DNA of 64,000 bases from JAAXGI01 sp965206975 (GCA_965206975.1 OZ242253.1:1488001-1552000), one strand, 5' to 3'; numbered from the stretch's first letter, positions 35,630-44,640 are shown. Notes: generated by a model not told the origin, from the sequence alone. A program made the numbers and translations.

Positions 35630-36673
35630 CTAAGCCGGATTCTGTCGTATCGGGTCGTCACTGGAAACTTTAGTCATTTGCAATTTTTCCGTTGTAAAAA
35701 ACTTCATTAACGCTTGCGTGTACTTTTTCATGGTCTCCAATTGTACAACTTGAAATAGGTCTCGTCCTGCTCCTGTCAAAGCCACGCCCGATAACTTTAG
35801 TTCCTGTCCTTTAGATCGTCCGGTTTTCGGTAATAAAATCCAACTTTGTCCTTGGTGACTGAAGGGAATAAGAAAAACAAATTTCTCGGTGTTGGACAAT
35901 TCACGCTGTACACATAGCCCGTAATCGAACCAAGAATTATAATCCGCGATTATGAGTCCGTGTTCGTTGAGTATATTGAGGTTGTCGAAACTCAGGCCGT
36001 ACTCCGTCAAGGCATTGTGCGCTGCATTACCACGCAATGCAGGTACTCTAACATCTACGAATTGGTCGTCTCCCACCCTGATCGACACACAGGCGGAGCA
36101 CAATCTTTCAAAGATACGAGCCGTAGGTTGGTCAAGATTTCTTAGGATACTTAAAGCCTGAATGGACGTACTCCCAGGTCTTTGAACCTCGCCAGCAAGT
36201 ACTCTCGCCCACAACATTTGCATCTCTTCTGAGGATACGTCCTGTATTTCGCTAAAGAATCGCGCCGTCCAATCGTGGTTAGGATCGTGGTTAGATGTTT
36301 CCTTGTAGTCGAGTTCATCGGCAGCAGATTCTACGACGGATGCCACATTTGACAAGCGTTTTCTTCCTTGAAATTCGATTGACTGAATAATTTCGTCACG
36401 GGATATCTCCACCATACTATTCCCTGACTCAGTCGTCATGCTAATGGTCTGCCGAGCTTTGGCTTGTGCCTCGGCGATGACCTGCAATGACTGGCCGTGT
36501 GAATGCGCCTCCAATCGACGCACTTCACCATCGCTACGGGCGGCGGTGATTCGTGCCTCACCTTCTCTGGAAGCTCTCCAGTTGGCCAACATAGGTCCGG
36601 CGATCGCTCCCACGCCGCTAGCGACATAGTCCAAGAGCTTGTCTAACGCAGGAACACGGACGGTCACATCCAT
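35630..36673 (-). CDS. DUF2806-type protein
   Basis: 347 residues from the ATG at 36673; an upstream extension to 36877 looks non-coding. It starts with a short helix or membrane-associated segment (LLDYVASGVGAIAGPMLANW), followed by a charged coiled coil to about residue 110. The domain then reads RFFSEIQDVSSEEMQMLWAR, VLAGEVQRPGSTSIQALSIL and LTEYGLSFDNLNILNEHGLI, the DUF2806 pattern. Its function is unknown, but such genes are common in accessory and defence regions. Clearly AT-richer than neighbours on either side of the island, so recently transferred. Complete. Confidence 0.65.
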   Translation of the reverse strand: MDVTVRVPALDKLLDYVASGVGAIAGPMLANWRASREGEARITAARSDGEVRRLEAHSHGQSLQVIAEAQAKARQTISMTTESGNSMVEISRDEIIQSIEFQGRKRLSNVASVVESAADELDYKETSNHDPNHDWTARFFSEIQDVSSEEMQMLWARVLAGEVQRPGSTSIQALSILRNLDQPTARIFERLCSACVSIRVGDDQFVDVRVPALRGNAAHNALTEYGLSFDNLNILNEHGLIIADYNSWFDYGLCVQRELSNTEKFVFLIPFSHQGQSWILLPKTGRSKGQELKLSGVALTGAGRDLFQVVQLETMKKYTQALMKFFTTEKLQMTKVSSDDPIRQNPA

Positions 36674-37189
36674 AGTTTCTACTCGCGTGGAAAGTTCGAG
36701 TCTTCTCTCGGTCTGTCCGGTGGGACCACCGGGAACTCTAGAGATGTCCGGCCTAGTTCTTGTGTTGATCGAGAGTGCCTCACGTGTGGTCGGTTGCTCC
36801 ACATCGGTCTCGGAAAGAATGCTTTCATTGAGAACGGTGCAGCAGGTACCCGTCGGCTGCCGGTGCAGTATCTCCACAAGAAGTTCACGGATGACCGTTC
36901 TCGCGGTAGACTTGCCGCCACGTGGAACGGCTGGACTGATTACCCATTGTAGTTGGAGAATGTGCCGAGCGGCACGGGAAGACTCTGGTTCATATCGATC
37001 AGGACGTGGTTGCCGGTCGGCAGGAGCGGTTCTATGGAGTCTCGTCCCCGGTGGTCACCTGGAGGTCCTCCGGGTTTGGCAGGGAAATCGATTCGGCTGG
37101 ACCACCTCGGGCCGTATGTGGGGCGTGCGTATTCTCTCGCTCCAGACACGGCATCCGCTCGGAATCGACGACAACACCCTCGAGCTCGA

Positions 37190-37640
37190 CACCCACGAGG
37201 TCCTCATAAGCGTTCACTTGGTCAACAACATCGAGGGCATCCACGCCCCACCGCCGCCGCTACAACCGAGGTGCTGTCGTTGAACAGAGGATCAAGGAAC
37301 TCGGCCAGCTCGGAGGAGGGGCTAACGCCGTCGATGACCTCGACGGCAACGTACTCCTCTGGGCCCTGGGCGCCATCGCCATCGCCTACCAGCTCCTGCA
37401 CAAGATCAGGAACACGGCCTTCTCGGGAGCCTGACGCACGGCCCAACTCAACCGCCTCCCCCTCTTCCGCGTGCCCGCCAAGCTCACTCGGCACAGCCGC
37501 AAGCTCAATGTCCAGTTGCTCTGTGACGATCCCGCCAGACTCCATATCCTGCTTGCACTCAGACGGCTCGCCTACGGACACCCACCTCCCCCTCTTCCAG
37601 GCCCCATCCTCAAGGCTTGTTCCCCGTCCGTCCAACAACC
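37190..37640 (+). pseudogene. IS1380-family transposase, C-terminal remnant
   Basis: The plus strand reads RRYNRGAVVEQRIKELGQLG, then AVDDLDGNVLLWALGAIAIA, YQLLHKIRNTAF, and after a stop in another frame LFRVPAKLTRHSRKLNVQLL. This order is the C-terminus of IS1380-type DDE transposases. The upstream catalytic part is missing or scrambled, and a frameshift and stops interrupt the rest. A dead insertion sequence adjoining the integrase remnant. Confidence 0.65.
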
Positions 37641-37771
37641 CCCCGGCCGGTCGAAACCACTCATCTGAGCTGCGTCACGCCCGTCCGTCAGCTGCCCCAT
37701 CGGCGCTAACTCCCCCTCCGCTCCCAATCACACCCCTCATCCCCCATTTCACCTCTCCCTGCAGACCGGGT

Positions 37772-38374
37772 TGAATTCTCAGCTCTCCGCTTCCACGGCG
37801 GCAGTGATGAACGCACCCCATTTCCGCTGAGCGTCTCGCTTTTCATGGAGGTGGTAGCGGTCGCGGTCCCCTGTGTACCTCTCGAATCCAAGAGTCGCTT
37901 CCTTGTGGCCGAGTACAGCGTCCGCGACATGGGCAGGGATCGCGAGCCCTCCGTCCTCAATGGCACGGACGGCATGGGTCCGGAAGGTCGTGCGAAAATC
38001 GTGGACGGTCCAGCTCGGGATCAGTGTCTTCTTGCGGACCCTGGAGAGTGAGCTACCAATGTTTGTCAGATGGGGCCTCGTTGCCTTCGACCGCGACGGG
38101 AAAACCCATGTGTCCGAGTCGGCCACTTTCTTCAACTCCCGGATGACTTCAAGCGCCTCGAGCGAGAGCGGAACAAGGTGGGTTCGCTTCCCCTTGAAGT
38201 GTTCGGGCGGAATCGTCCAGAGGTCGCCTGTGATCCCGTCCCGTCGCAACGCGCGCACCGATCCGATCCGCTGATCTGTCAATAGCGCGAGACGGAACGC
38301 ACCACGTGTTGCCCGAGTCTCGCCGCGCGTCGCCTGCCAGATGACCTTGATCTCTTCTCGGGTCAGATCCCGAT
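37772..38374. repeat. 603-bp direct repeat, left copy
   Basis: Nearly identical to 42061-42663 in the same orientation and with no length difference; only scattered substitutions are seen. It consists of the 3' part of a tyrosine integrase gene. Together the two copies bracket the ubiquitin-like operon. Confidence 0.9.
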
Positions 38375-38380
38375 TGAAGT
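37779..38380 (-). pseudogene. P4-type tyrosine integrase, C-terminal catalytic part only
   Basis: From RDLTREEIKVIWQATRGETR onward this frame follows the full integrase at 42068-43276. It contains RIGSVRAL, WTVHDFRTTFRTHAVR, VLGHKEATLGFERYTGDRD and the same end. All catalytic residues are present but the N-terminal DUF4102 arm-binding and core-binding domains are gone. The upstream codons are unrelated. It is a truncated duplicate, probably inactive. Confidence 0.88.
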
Positions 38381-38389
38381 TGCCCCCCA

Positions 38390-39034
38390 CGCCGGCGCAG
38401 CCATTCGACCGTGAGACTACTGCGTCGACCGAGGCCATGAAGGCGAAGCGGGAGCCGAAGAGGACGCGCCGGGGCGTGACAAGCTCCCGTCGGGGCTGGG
38501 AAGACCACATACCGTCACGACCGCTCCTACCAAGCGATCCACCTGCCCACCCACTTCCCCTCCGAGTTCTATGGCCTCGGCACGATCAGTGTGCAGGAGA
38601 GTCACAGGGAATGGGGCAGACCCTACGGTGCCGACATTGTCAGGGACCTATGATACGGTGGCAGCTACGGAGGAGCGGTGCAGCACGTGATGCGCAAGCA
38701 CGGCCAGCCGCAGCTGCGGGCACTCAGTCGAGTCGAGACGTTCCGGAGCGTTGACGCTAGCCCGGACGCGCGTTGCTGTCGCGACGCGACCCGACGACCT
38801 TCAACAGGTGTCGTGGAGATGCCAACTAGGCCCATGGACGATACGGTAAGTTATACACAGCACGATTTGGAAACGCGTATAACATTGTAGAATAGTATCT
38901 TACATCCTTGTACTCTCACTTCTTCTGAAGCCATGCATCTAGGTCGCCCGGCCCGTTGACGGCTTTCTGAGTTTCGGTTATTGTTCGGTTATATCTCACC
39001 CGAATCGAATCTGACACAGATAAGGAGGTGTTCG
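38390..39034 (+). promoter_or_regulatory. Leader and probable promoter region of the ubiquitin-like operon
   Basis: 38390-38820 shows no intact gene. One frame near 38515-38660 reads SYQAIHLPTHFPSEFYGLGT and is probably a gene scrap. 38840-39010 is strikingly AT-rich (TTATACACAG, TTGGAA, TATAAC, TAGAAT) and fits a promoter. A strong AAGGAGGTG at 39022-39030 lies four bases before the Ubl start codon. Confidence 0.5.
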
Positions 39035-39304
39035 ATGACCATCGAACCACTTGGATCCGATGAGAAACTCTCGGTGGAGGTCTTCTCACCCCGTAAGCCG
39101 ACTCCGAAGAAATTCAACTGGCCGAAGACCTGGACCGTTGGCGAAGCTGCGGATGATGCTGCGAAAGCCTTTGGATATGAAGCAGGCACTCCAACACTCC
39201 AGGACAAGGAACACCAGGTCCTTAGGCGAAAAGACACTTTGTCGGAAGCGGGCGTCAAGGACGGTGATCAACTCGAATTGACCGATACTGGCGGCGGAGT
39301 GTGA
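39035..39304 (+). CDS. Ubiquitin-like protein of a Bil/Bub-like conjugation operon
   Basis: 89 residues from the ATG at 39035, placed by a near-perfect Shine-Dalgarno. A beta-grasp pattern is seen: LSVEVFSPRKP strand, KTWTVGEAADDAAKAFGY (strand and helix), LRRKDTLSEAGVKDGDQLEL (a standard ubiquitin-like turn), ending TDTGGGV. The GG near the end is the conjugation tail, with one extra Val that would have to be removed, most likely by the JAB protein two genes on. BilA proteins mostly have two Ubl domains; this has one. Predicted modifier attached to a target by the E2 and E1 of the operon. First gene of four; six bases separate it from the E2 gene. Confidence 0.85.
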   Translation: MTIEPLGSDEKLSVEVFSPRKPTPKKFNWPKTWTVGEAADDAAKAFGYEAGTPTLQDKEHQVLRRKDTLSEAGVKDGDQLELTDTGGGV

Positions 39305-39310
39305 ATCGGC

Positions 39311-39802
39311 GTGCTCTCCGATACAGTTGTCGATGGGACACTTAAGGCTGAGCTTCCTGGAGTCATGGAATGGGCGAGGCGACACGATATCTCTGTCACA
39401 TCGTTGCTCCCCGAAGTACGCATTCTCCGATTCGTTCTCGTCCAGTCGCCGACACAGGAAGAGTTCTTCCTCCAAGGTCGCTTCGATCAGTACAAGATGT
39501 TGCCTCCCGCCTGGGATTGGCGCGACAGGAGTTGGACGGAAAGCAGCCATCCGAGTTTGAGCCCCGAGCGGAAGAAAACACCCTTTGGCCCGTCCATGTT
39601 TTTTCCCCACGGGAGTGGAGCAATCATATGTGCACCTTTTAATCGTTTGGCATTCGGTGCCCATAGAGGTCCACACACAGACTGGGGTGACCCAGTGCAA
39701 TGGATGACACCACGGCCCCCGTGGATTCATGCAGTGACCATTGGTGACATGCTTCAGGCGATCGTACGGGATTTTCGGTACACCAGTTTACGCATGGCAT
39801 GA
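39311..39802 (+). CDS. E2-like ubiquitin-conjugating protein
   Basis: 163 residues from a GTG six bases after the Ubl gene. A helix-strand lead (RILRFVLVQSPTQEEFFLQG) precedes PPAWDWRD and GSGAIICAPFNRLAFGA, in which C107 is the only cysteine of the protein and the obvious thioester candidate. GPHTDWGDPVQW follows, like the W/P motif after the active site in prokaryotic E2 families. A final helix (AVTIGDMLQAIVRDFR) ends it. Its stop overlaps the JAB start (ATGA). The gene order matches BilB. The fold call rests on context and the Cys position, because sequence similarity to classical E2 is low. Confidence 0.72.
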   Translation: MLSDTVVDGTLKAELPGVMEWARRHDISVTSLLPEVRILRFVLVQSPTQEEFFLQGRFDQYKMLPPAWDWRDRSWTESSHPSLSPERKKTPFGPSMFFPHGSGAIICAPFNRLAFGAHRGPHTDWGDPVQWMTPRPPWIHAVTIGDMLQAIVRDFRYTSLRMA

Positions 39803-40362
39803 CGGTCTATCGAACGCGCCCGTTACCGCGTGCCGAGTTACGCGGAAGGTTTGAGATTGCGCCGAATCTAATTGACGAAACGCGACGTGCGCTGCGCACG
39901 TTTTACCGAGCAGGCCGATACGAAGGAGGCCACGAGGGGATCTGCTATTGGGCCGGACGCGAAGAGAGTGATCGAACCTGTCTCGAAATAGTTCTTGTCC
40001 CCACAGCCCTACACGAACGCTTTGGAGTGTTTGTGTCTGCTGCCGCTTTCGGCGAGGTGGCTCGACGTGCCCGCAGGATGGGGCTCGGAGTCTTGGTACA
40101 GGTTCACAGCCACCCAGGAGCTGATGTACGGCACTCTGACGGTGACGATGACCTCGTAGTGATGCCGTTCGAGAACATGTTGTCATTGGTTGTACCACAC
40201 TACGGGCGAACGCTGAAGTCAATGGCTGATTTTGGTGTCCATCAGTTCCAAGACCACCGATGGGTGCTCTGTGACCCGGAATCCGTCACGACTAGATTTG
40301 ATCGCATACGTTTATGGCGGCTGTGGGCGAGCCGAGCCCGTCGGCTATGGCGCACGGGATGA
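39799..40362 (+). CDS. JAB/JAMM peptidase, predicted Ubl processing and removal enzyme
   Basis: 187 residues. Zinc ligands are clear: E46 in GGHEGICYW, H103 and H105 in VQVHSHPGADVRHSD, with S113 and D116 completing HxH-x7-SxxD. The region VTVLS-like LSLVVPHYG and WVLCDPESV fit the second half of the fold. It is expected to trim the GGGV tail of the Ubl and release Ubl from targets, like BilC or Cap3. It overlaps the E2 and E1 genes by four bases each, so all are translationally coupled. Complete and intact. Confidence 0.88.
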   Translation: MTVYRTRPLPRAELRGRFEIAPNLIDETRRALRTFYRAGRYEGGHEGICYWAGREESDRTCLEIVLVPTALHERFGVFVSAAAFGEVARRARRMGLGVLVQVHSHPGADVRHSDGDDDLVVMPFENMLSLVVPHYGRTLKSMADFGVHQFQDHRWVLCDPESVTTRFDRIRLWRLWASRARRLWRTG

Positions 40363-41732
40363 CCACTGTAGCGCGGAGGCTCTTCTACGAAGAGCGCGAC
40401 CGTCGAACCATCGAGTACCTTGAGGGCGGTGGCTCACCACATCTAGTTCCCGTGTCTGTACACGCGGGTGAGGATGCCTGCTCAACTAGGGCTGGGCAAT
40501 TGCTCCTAACCACCTTGGCGAACCAACTGGCGCGGGTTCATCGAAAGTTACGTTTCTCGTTGGCCGCACCAGGCAGCCCTCTGCTGACTCATACCTTTTG
40601 TAACGGCCGGACATTGGGTGAAGAGATCGAAGCACTTTGCTCAAGAATCGATCCGTTCGGTTCATTCGTTGTGGATAGACCGACGTCATCATCTAGCGCC
40701 GTCGCGATCGGCATCGGTCTCGACGTTCCCTGCAATTTGGATTGGTATCTTGGATACGAGCGCTTCGCTGCGCACCTGACACGCTCCCGCTGTCGCCTAG
40801 GCAAGGATAGCACTGGTGACCAGCGAGGGGCAGGCTTGGCTGCCGTACTTGGCGCTGCGGCTGTGTTCAAAACCGGGCTAGGCATGGAGACCGTCCCCGT
40901 TGTCCTATCCGCATGGAATCTGAAGTCAGGAAGAGATGCCGCTCTGGGCCCTGCAGATGTGCCCCTGATCGATGTCGGGCGTGCGTTGATGGTCGGTGCC
41001 GGTGCTGTTGGGTCTGCCTCGATGTATTGGTTAGCGCAGTGGGGCGACAAGACTGTATGGACCGTTGTCGATCCTGACGTCGTTAGGCTACACAACACCA
41101 ATCGTTGTTTAATGTTCTTCCCAGACGATGCAGGTTGGCGAGATAACGCTCCCAAGTCAAAAGTGAGTTGCATCGCAACAAGGCACAGCAACGTGACCCC
41201 GATTAGACAGTGGTATGAAGAGACAGAAGCGTGTGCAAGCATTTTTGACACCAATATAGTCCTAGCCAACGATCATCACGTTAGAACGCGTGTGTCCACT
41301 CGTAATGATCCAATACAATTGCAAGCAACGACGGGTCGGTCGTGGTTGAGCCAGCTACATCGTCACATCGTCGGCCGCGATGATTGTATTCGGTGTCGCA
41401 TGGATGACATCAGGGTTCCGTACCTAGCATGCAGTGAGGCGCCCATCGACACTAAGGGGGAGTCAACCGAGTCAGATGCGGCGTTGCCATTCTTGTCTGC
41501 AGCCAGCGGGTTAATGTTGGCTTCTGCTCTCCAACGCATTCAGATCGGTGAGTTCGGTCGGCACCGGTTCAACACTTGGCGATGGGATTTTCGTAGCACT
41601 CATCAGATGACTTCCGTCGGTGAGCACGCGTGTCAGGATAGCTGCTCTACATTGTTGCCTCCGTCCGTGCGAGACAAAATAGCGCGAAGCACGCGGTGGG
41701 CAGGTAGTCAGTGGTTGTCTTCGACCGCGTAG
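40359..41732 (+). CDS. ThiF-type E1 activating enzyme
   Basis: 457 residues from the ATG at 40359 that overlaps the JAB stop. Residues 1-200 form a pseudo-adenylation-like half. The ThiF half has GAGAVGS (213-219), VVDPD with D238, HNTNR with R249 and KSKV with K268, the usual ATP and Mg ligands. CIRC (C343, C346) and CQDSC near the end may bind zinc. C358 in ACSEAP sits where the E1 catalytic Cys (CSEPTF in Cap2-type enzymes) is expected. It should adenylate the Ubl tail and pass it to the E2. Fourth and last gene in the order Ubl-E2-JAB-E1, as in BilABCD. No defect seen. Confidence 0.88.
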   Translation: MTTVARRLFYEERDRRTIEYLEGGGSPHLVPVSVHAGEDACSTRAGQLLLTTLANQLARVHRKLRFSLAAPGSPLLTHTFCNGRTLGEEIEALCSRIDPFGSFVVDRPTSSSSAVAIGIGLDVPCNLDWYLGYERFAAHLTRSRCRLGKDSTGDQRGAGLAAVLGAAAVFKTGLGMETVPVVLSAWNLKSGRDAALGPADVPLIDVGRALMVGAGAVGSASMYWLAQWGDKTVWTVVDPDVVRLHNTNRCLMFFPDDAGWRDNAPKSKVSCIATRHSNVTPIRQWYEETEACASIFDTNIVLANDHHVRTRVSTRNDPIQLQATTGRSWLSQLHRHIVGRDDCIRCRMDDIRVPYLACSEAPIDTKGESTESDAALPFLSAASGLMLASALQRIQIGEFGRHRFNTWRWDFRSTHQMTSVGEHACQDSCSTLLPPSVRDKIARSTRWAGSQWLSSTA

Positions 41733-42060
41733 TGAACGGATGGCAACTGTTGGTCAACAAGCGTGGGATTTCGGTCAGGAAATGAACACCTCCTCATCGC
41801 CCGATGGTCTGACCCGGCTTCAGAATATCGCTTCAACAATCTCTGGCAGTTCAACATCATCAAGCTCATCTGGGTTAACCACCGTGTCGCGTAGGCCCTC
41901 CTTTCGGTCCGCACGTCGCGCGGGGTGGCGGAACAGCCAGCCCCCGCCGTCATCTTCATCCGGGCGTTAGGTGATCGTTGATCCTGAGCTCTACAGGTAG
42001 GCGTCCGTATGCTTCGTGCCGACGTGGTGCCATGCGATCGGGCAAGGAGAATATGATCGC
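41733..42060. other. Stretch between the E1 gene and the right direct repeat
   Basis: No complete gene. The reverse strand at about 41816-41960 reads WLFRHPARRADRKEGLRDT and then NPDELDDVELPEIVEAILKP, a coherent fragment without start or end, probably debris. Confidence 0.35.
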
Positions 42061-42663
42061 TGAATTCTCATCTCTCCGCCTCCACGGCTACAGTGATGAA
42101 CGCACCCCACTTCTGCAGAGCGTCTCGCTTTTCATGGAGGTGGTAGCGGTCCCGGTCCCCTGTGTACCTCTCGAATCCAAGAGTCGCTTCCTTATGGCCG
42201 AGTACAGCGTCCGCGACATGGGCGGGGATCGCGAGCCCTCCGTCCTCAATGGCACGGACGGCATGGGTCCGGAAGGTCGTGCGAAAATCGTGGACGGTCC
42301 AGCTCGGGATCAGTGTCTTCTTGCGGACCCTGGAGAGTGAGCTGCCAATGTTTGTCAGATGGGGCCTCGTTGCCTTCGACCGTGACGGAAAAACCCATGT
42401 ATCCGAGTCGGCAGCTTCCTTCAATTCCCGGATGACTTCAAGTGCCTCGAGCGAGAGCGGAACAAGGTGGGTTCGCTTCCCCTTGAAGTGTTCGGGCGGA
42501 ATCGTCCAGAGGTCGCCTGTGATCCCGTCCCATCGCAACGCGCGGACCGATCCGATCCGCTGACCCGTCAATAGCGCGAGACGGAACGCACCACGTGTTA
42601 CCCGAGTCTCCTCGCGCGTTGCCTGCCAGATGACCTTGATCTCTTCTCGGGTCAGATACCGAT
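42061..42663. repeat. 603-bp direct repeat, right copy
   Basis: Matches 37772-38374 base for base except for a few substitutions. This copy is part of a complete integrase gene. The 3.7 kb between the copies contains only the ubiquitin-like operon. Confidence 0.9.
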
Positions 42664-43276
42664 CCCTTCCCACTTCCTCGGCAGGTAGCACGACCAAGTG
42701 GGCGGGATTGGCCAGCAGAGTCGGAAATCCTCGGCGTAGCCCGTCATTGAAGATCATCCGGATGAGCCCCAGCGTGCGATTCGCGACAATCGGAGCCCCT
42801 CTCTTGGCGATGCCTTCAACCAGGTGGACCACCTCTCGCCGAGTGATTTCCGTAGCCGGCCGATCGCCCCACGCGGGCAGGAGTTCCTTGCCGAGGAGCC
42901 GCGCTCGCTCCCGCTGGGTCACTTCCCGGGTCCGCATTGCCCGTGCCTCCAAGACTTCTTCAGCAAGCACCTTGAACGTGTAGCGGCCCGACCTACGGTC
43001 AGCACGCTCCTGTGCAGGATCCTCTCCCGCGTCCGCTTGCCTTAACACTTCGCGCGCAGCCGCTCGCGCTTCCGCCAGACTCAGATTCGGGTAGCTTCCC
43101 AGCTTCTGACGCCGACGCGTCCCGCACACCCGATACCTGACGCTCCACGTCTTTGCACTGCTCTCGCCACTTACCCGCAGGACCAATCCGGGAGTGACCG
43201 TGTCCCAGAATTCCTCGCGCGGTCGATCCGTCCGCAACGCCCTGACCCCATGTGCGCTCAGCTTCAGTCTCGGCAC
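42068..43276 (-). CDS. int: P4-type tyrosine integrase with DUF4102 domain
   Basis: 402 residues from a GTG with AGGGGGTG upstream. The N-terminal DUF4102 arm-binding domain starts PRLKLSAHGVRALRTDRPR and contains WSVRYRVCGTRRRQKLGSYP. A core-binding domain is at about 90-190. The catalytic domain has LLTGQRIGSVRALRW (Arg), VHDFRTTFRTHAVR (His-x-x-Arg), LGHKEAT and FERYTGDRD (Tyr). This class integrates islands into tRNA genes, and the 5' half of a tRNA-Lys lies 170 bases upstream. Full length and intact. Its 3' half is duplicated at 37772-38374. Confidence 0.92.
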   Translation of the reverse strand: MPRLKLSAHGVRALRTDRPREEFWDTVTPGLVLRVSGESSAKTWSVRYRVCGTRRRQKLGSYPNLSLAEARAAAREVLRQADAGEDPAQERADRRSGRYTFKVLAEEVLEARAMRTREVTQRERARLLGKELLPAWGDRPATEITRREVVHLVEGIAKRGAPIVANRTLGLIRMIFNDGLRRGFPTLLANPAHLVVLPAEEVGRDRYLTREEIKVIWQATREETRVTRGAFRLALLTGQRIGSVRALRWDGITGDLWTIPPEHFKGKRTHLVPLSLEALEVIRELKEAADSDTWVFPSRSKATRPHLTNIGSSLSRVRKKTLIPSWTVHDFRTTFRTHAVRAIEDGGLAIPAHVADAVLGHKEATLGFERYTGDRDRYHLHEKRDALQKWGAFITVAVEAER

Positions 43277-43297
43277 TTTTCACCCCCTTTCGACCTC

Positions 43298-43321
43298 TGT
43301 GGGGTCCACTGTGGGGTCCAC
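43298..43321. repeat. Tandem 12-bp repeat upstream of the integrase
   Basis: TGTGGGGTCCAC occurs twice in immediate succession, 22 bases ahead of the integrase start. Each unit has inverted GTGG/CCAC ends. Likely an arm-type or regulatory binding site of the integrase. Confidence 0.6.
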
Positions 43322-43446
43322 AATACGCTGTATGGCACGCTACGCCAGTGGACATCCACGGACGTAGTATACCACGTAAGTTGTTTGACAGCAAGGACTA
43401 TCGGGATCTTTGAGGGATGCTGCTGGACGGCACTGGATGGACTTTT

Positions 43447-43490
<44 letters not shown>

Positions 43491-43697
43491 CGAGCTACCC
43501 TACATCATCGCGATACCGGTCTCTCTGTCGTGGGGAATCGTCCCCGGTCTCATTTCCGTCGCTGGGGCGAATCTCGCCGACATCTCCGCCAGAGAGAAGG
43601 GGAAGAAAGGATCACGCACACCAGTCGAGACCCCGCGGCTCACTCCCGGCTGAGTCCGGCTCTCCTGGGTCTCCGGCGAACCTCGACGCGGAAGATA

Positions 43698-44640
43698 TCA
43701 GGGCCCGGAAGGCGAGGTAAAGTGCGCTGGGGGGTCGGATGATTCCTCGCGGCACGCTCGCGCGATGGTCCTCCGCTGCGGGTGCCCTTCTACCTCGGCG
43801 AAAAAGGCGCGTGCGGCGACGGCGACCTCCTCCGTGATCGCCATGTGTCCCCGGTCCTCCCAGTGAACGAATCCGTGTTGTATCCTTGCATCCGCTAGCG
43901 CATCTACCATGTCGATCGCCTGCTGCACCGGTACGGACTGGTCATCGTCTGAGTGCACGACGAGGATTAGCTTCGTATCCTCCGAGATCTGATGCATCGG
44001 GGATGCAGGCTGGCGAGCCGTGCCCGGATCCTCACCGATGGGTGTCCACAAGTCGCCCCAGGACAAAGTGTTGAGATCGTAGGGACCGGTCACGCTGATC
44101 ACGGCCCGTATGTCGCTTCGGGCCTCCTCCCAGCCGCCGATTCGAGGGTACGGACCGTCCCCCCAGAGTGGCTCGGAGCGCGACCAGATGGCCACCGGCC
44201 GAGTTTCCGATCAGGTAGATCCTGTCGGGGTCGATCCCGTACTCCCCGGCGTGCGCGTGAACCCAGCGAATTGCGGCGAGCGTATCTTGGTAGGGGACCG
44301 GAGCGGGTGAAGCTTCCACGAGTCGGTAGTCGATCGTCACTGCGAAGTAGCCGAGGCCTGCCCACGCCCGGACGTCGAGGGCCCCATTCCCGTTTCGGGA
44401 TCCGGCGCGCCAACGTCCTCCGTGGACGTATATGATCGTGGGCCTCAGTTCGTCACCGGAGTCGGGGTAAGCAATGTCCGCGAGAAGCGCGGAGCCTTGA
44501 TGGGAGCCGTAGACAACATCTTCCTCTATGGTGATACCCTGGGCCATCCCGGTGCGGGGAGAGACGAGGAGTACGAGGAGCGCGACAAAGACTCGGCTTG
44601 CGGAGTGACGATCAAACGAATCCAACATCCGAACCTCCAT
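43698..44640 (-). pseudogene. Secreted alpha/beta-hydrolase (esterase), frameshifted in a G-run
   Basis: The N-terminal frame (44640 down to about 44175) has a signal peptide (FVALLVLLVSPRTGMAQG), the HGG oxyanion motif in IIYVHGGRWRAGSRNGNG and the nucleophile GNSAGGHLVAL. The second frame reads DGPYPRIGGWEEARSDIRAV, then the acid in HSDDDQSVPVQQAID and the catalytic His in EDRGHMAI. The frames join at a run of six Gs near 44160. Removing one G restores a single protein of about 300 residues of the BD-FAE/carboxylesterase type. Possibly a sequencing error rather than decay. Confidence 0.78.

Noticed and set aside
38341..38754. Forward frame of 137 codons upstream of the Ubl operon
   Set aside because: It spans the truncated integrase and unrelated DNA; only a short scrap in another frame looks coding.
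43690..44600. Second separate esterase gene
   Set aside because: The two frames are complementary halves of one alpha/beta-hydrolase joined at a G-run, not two genes.
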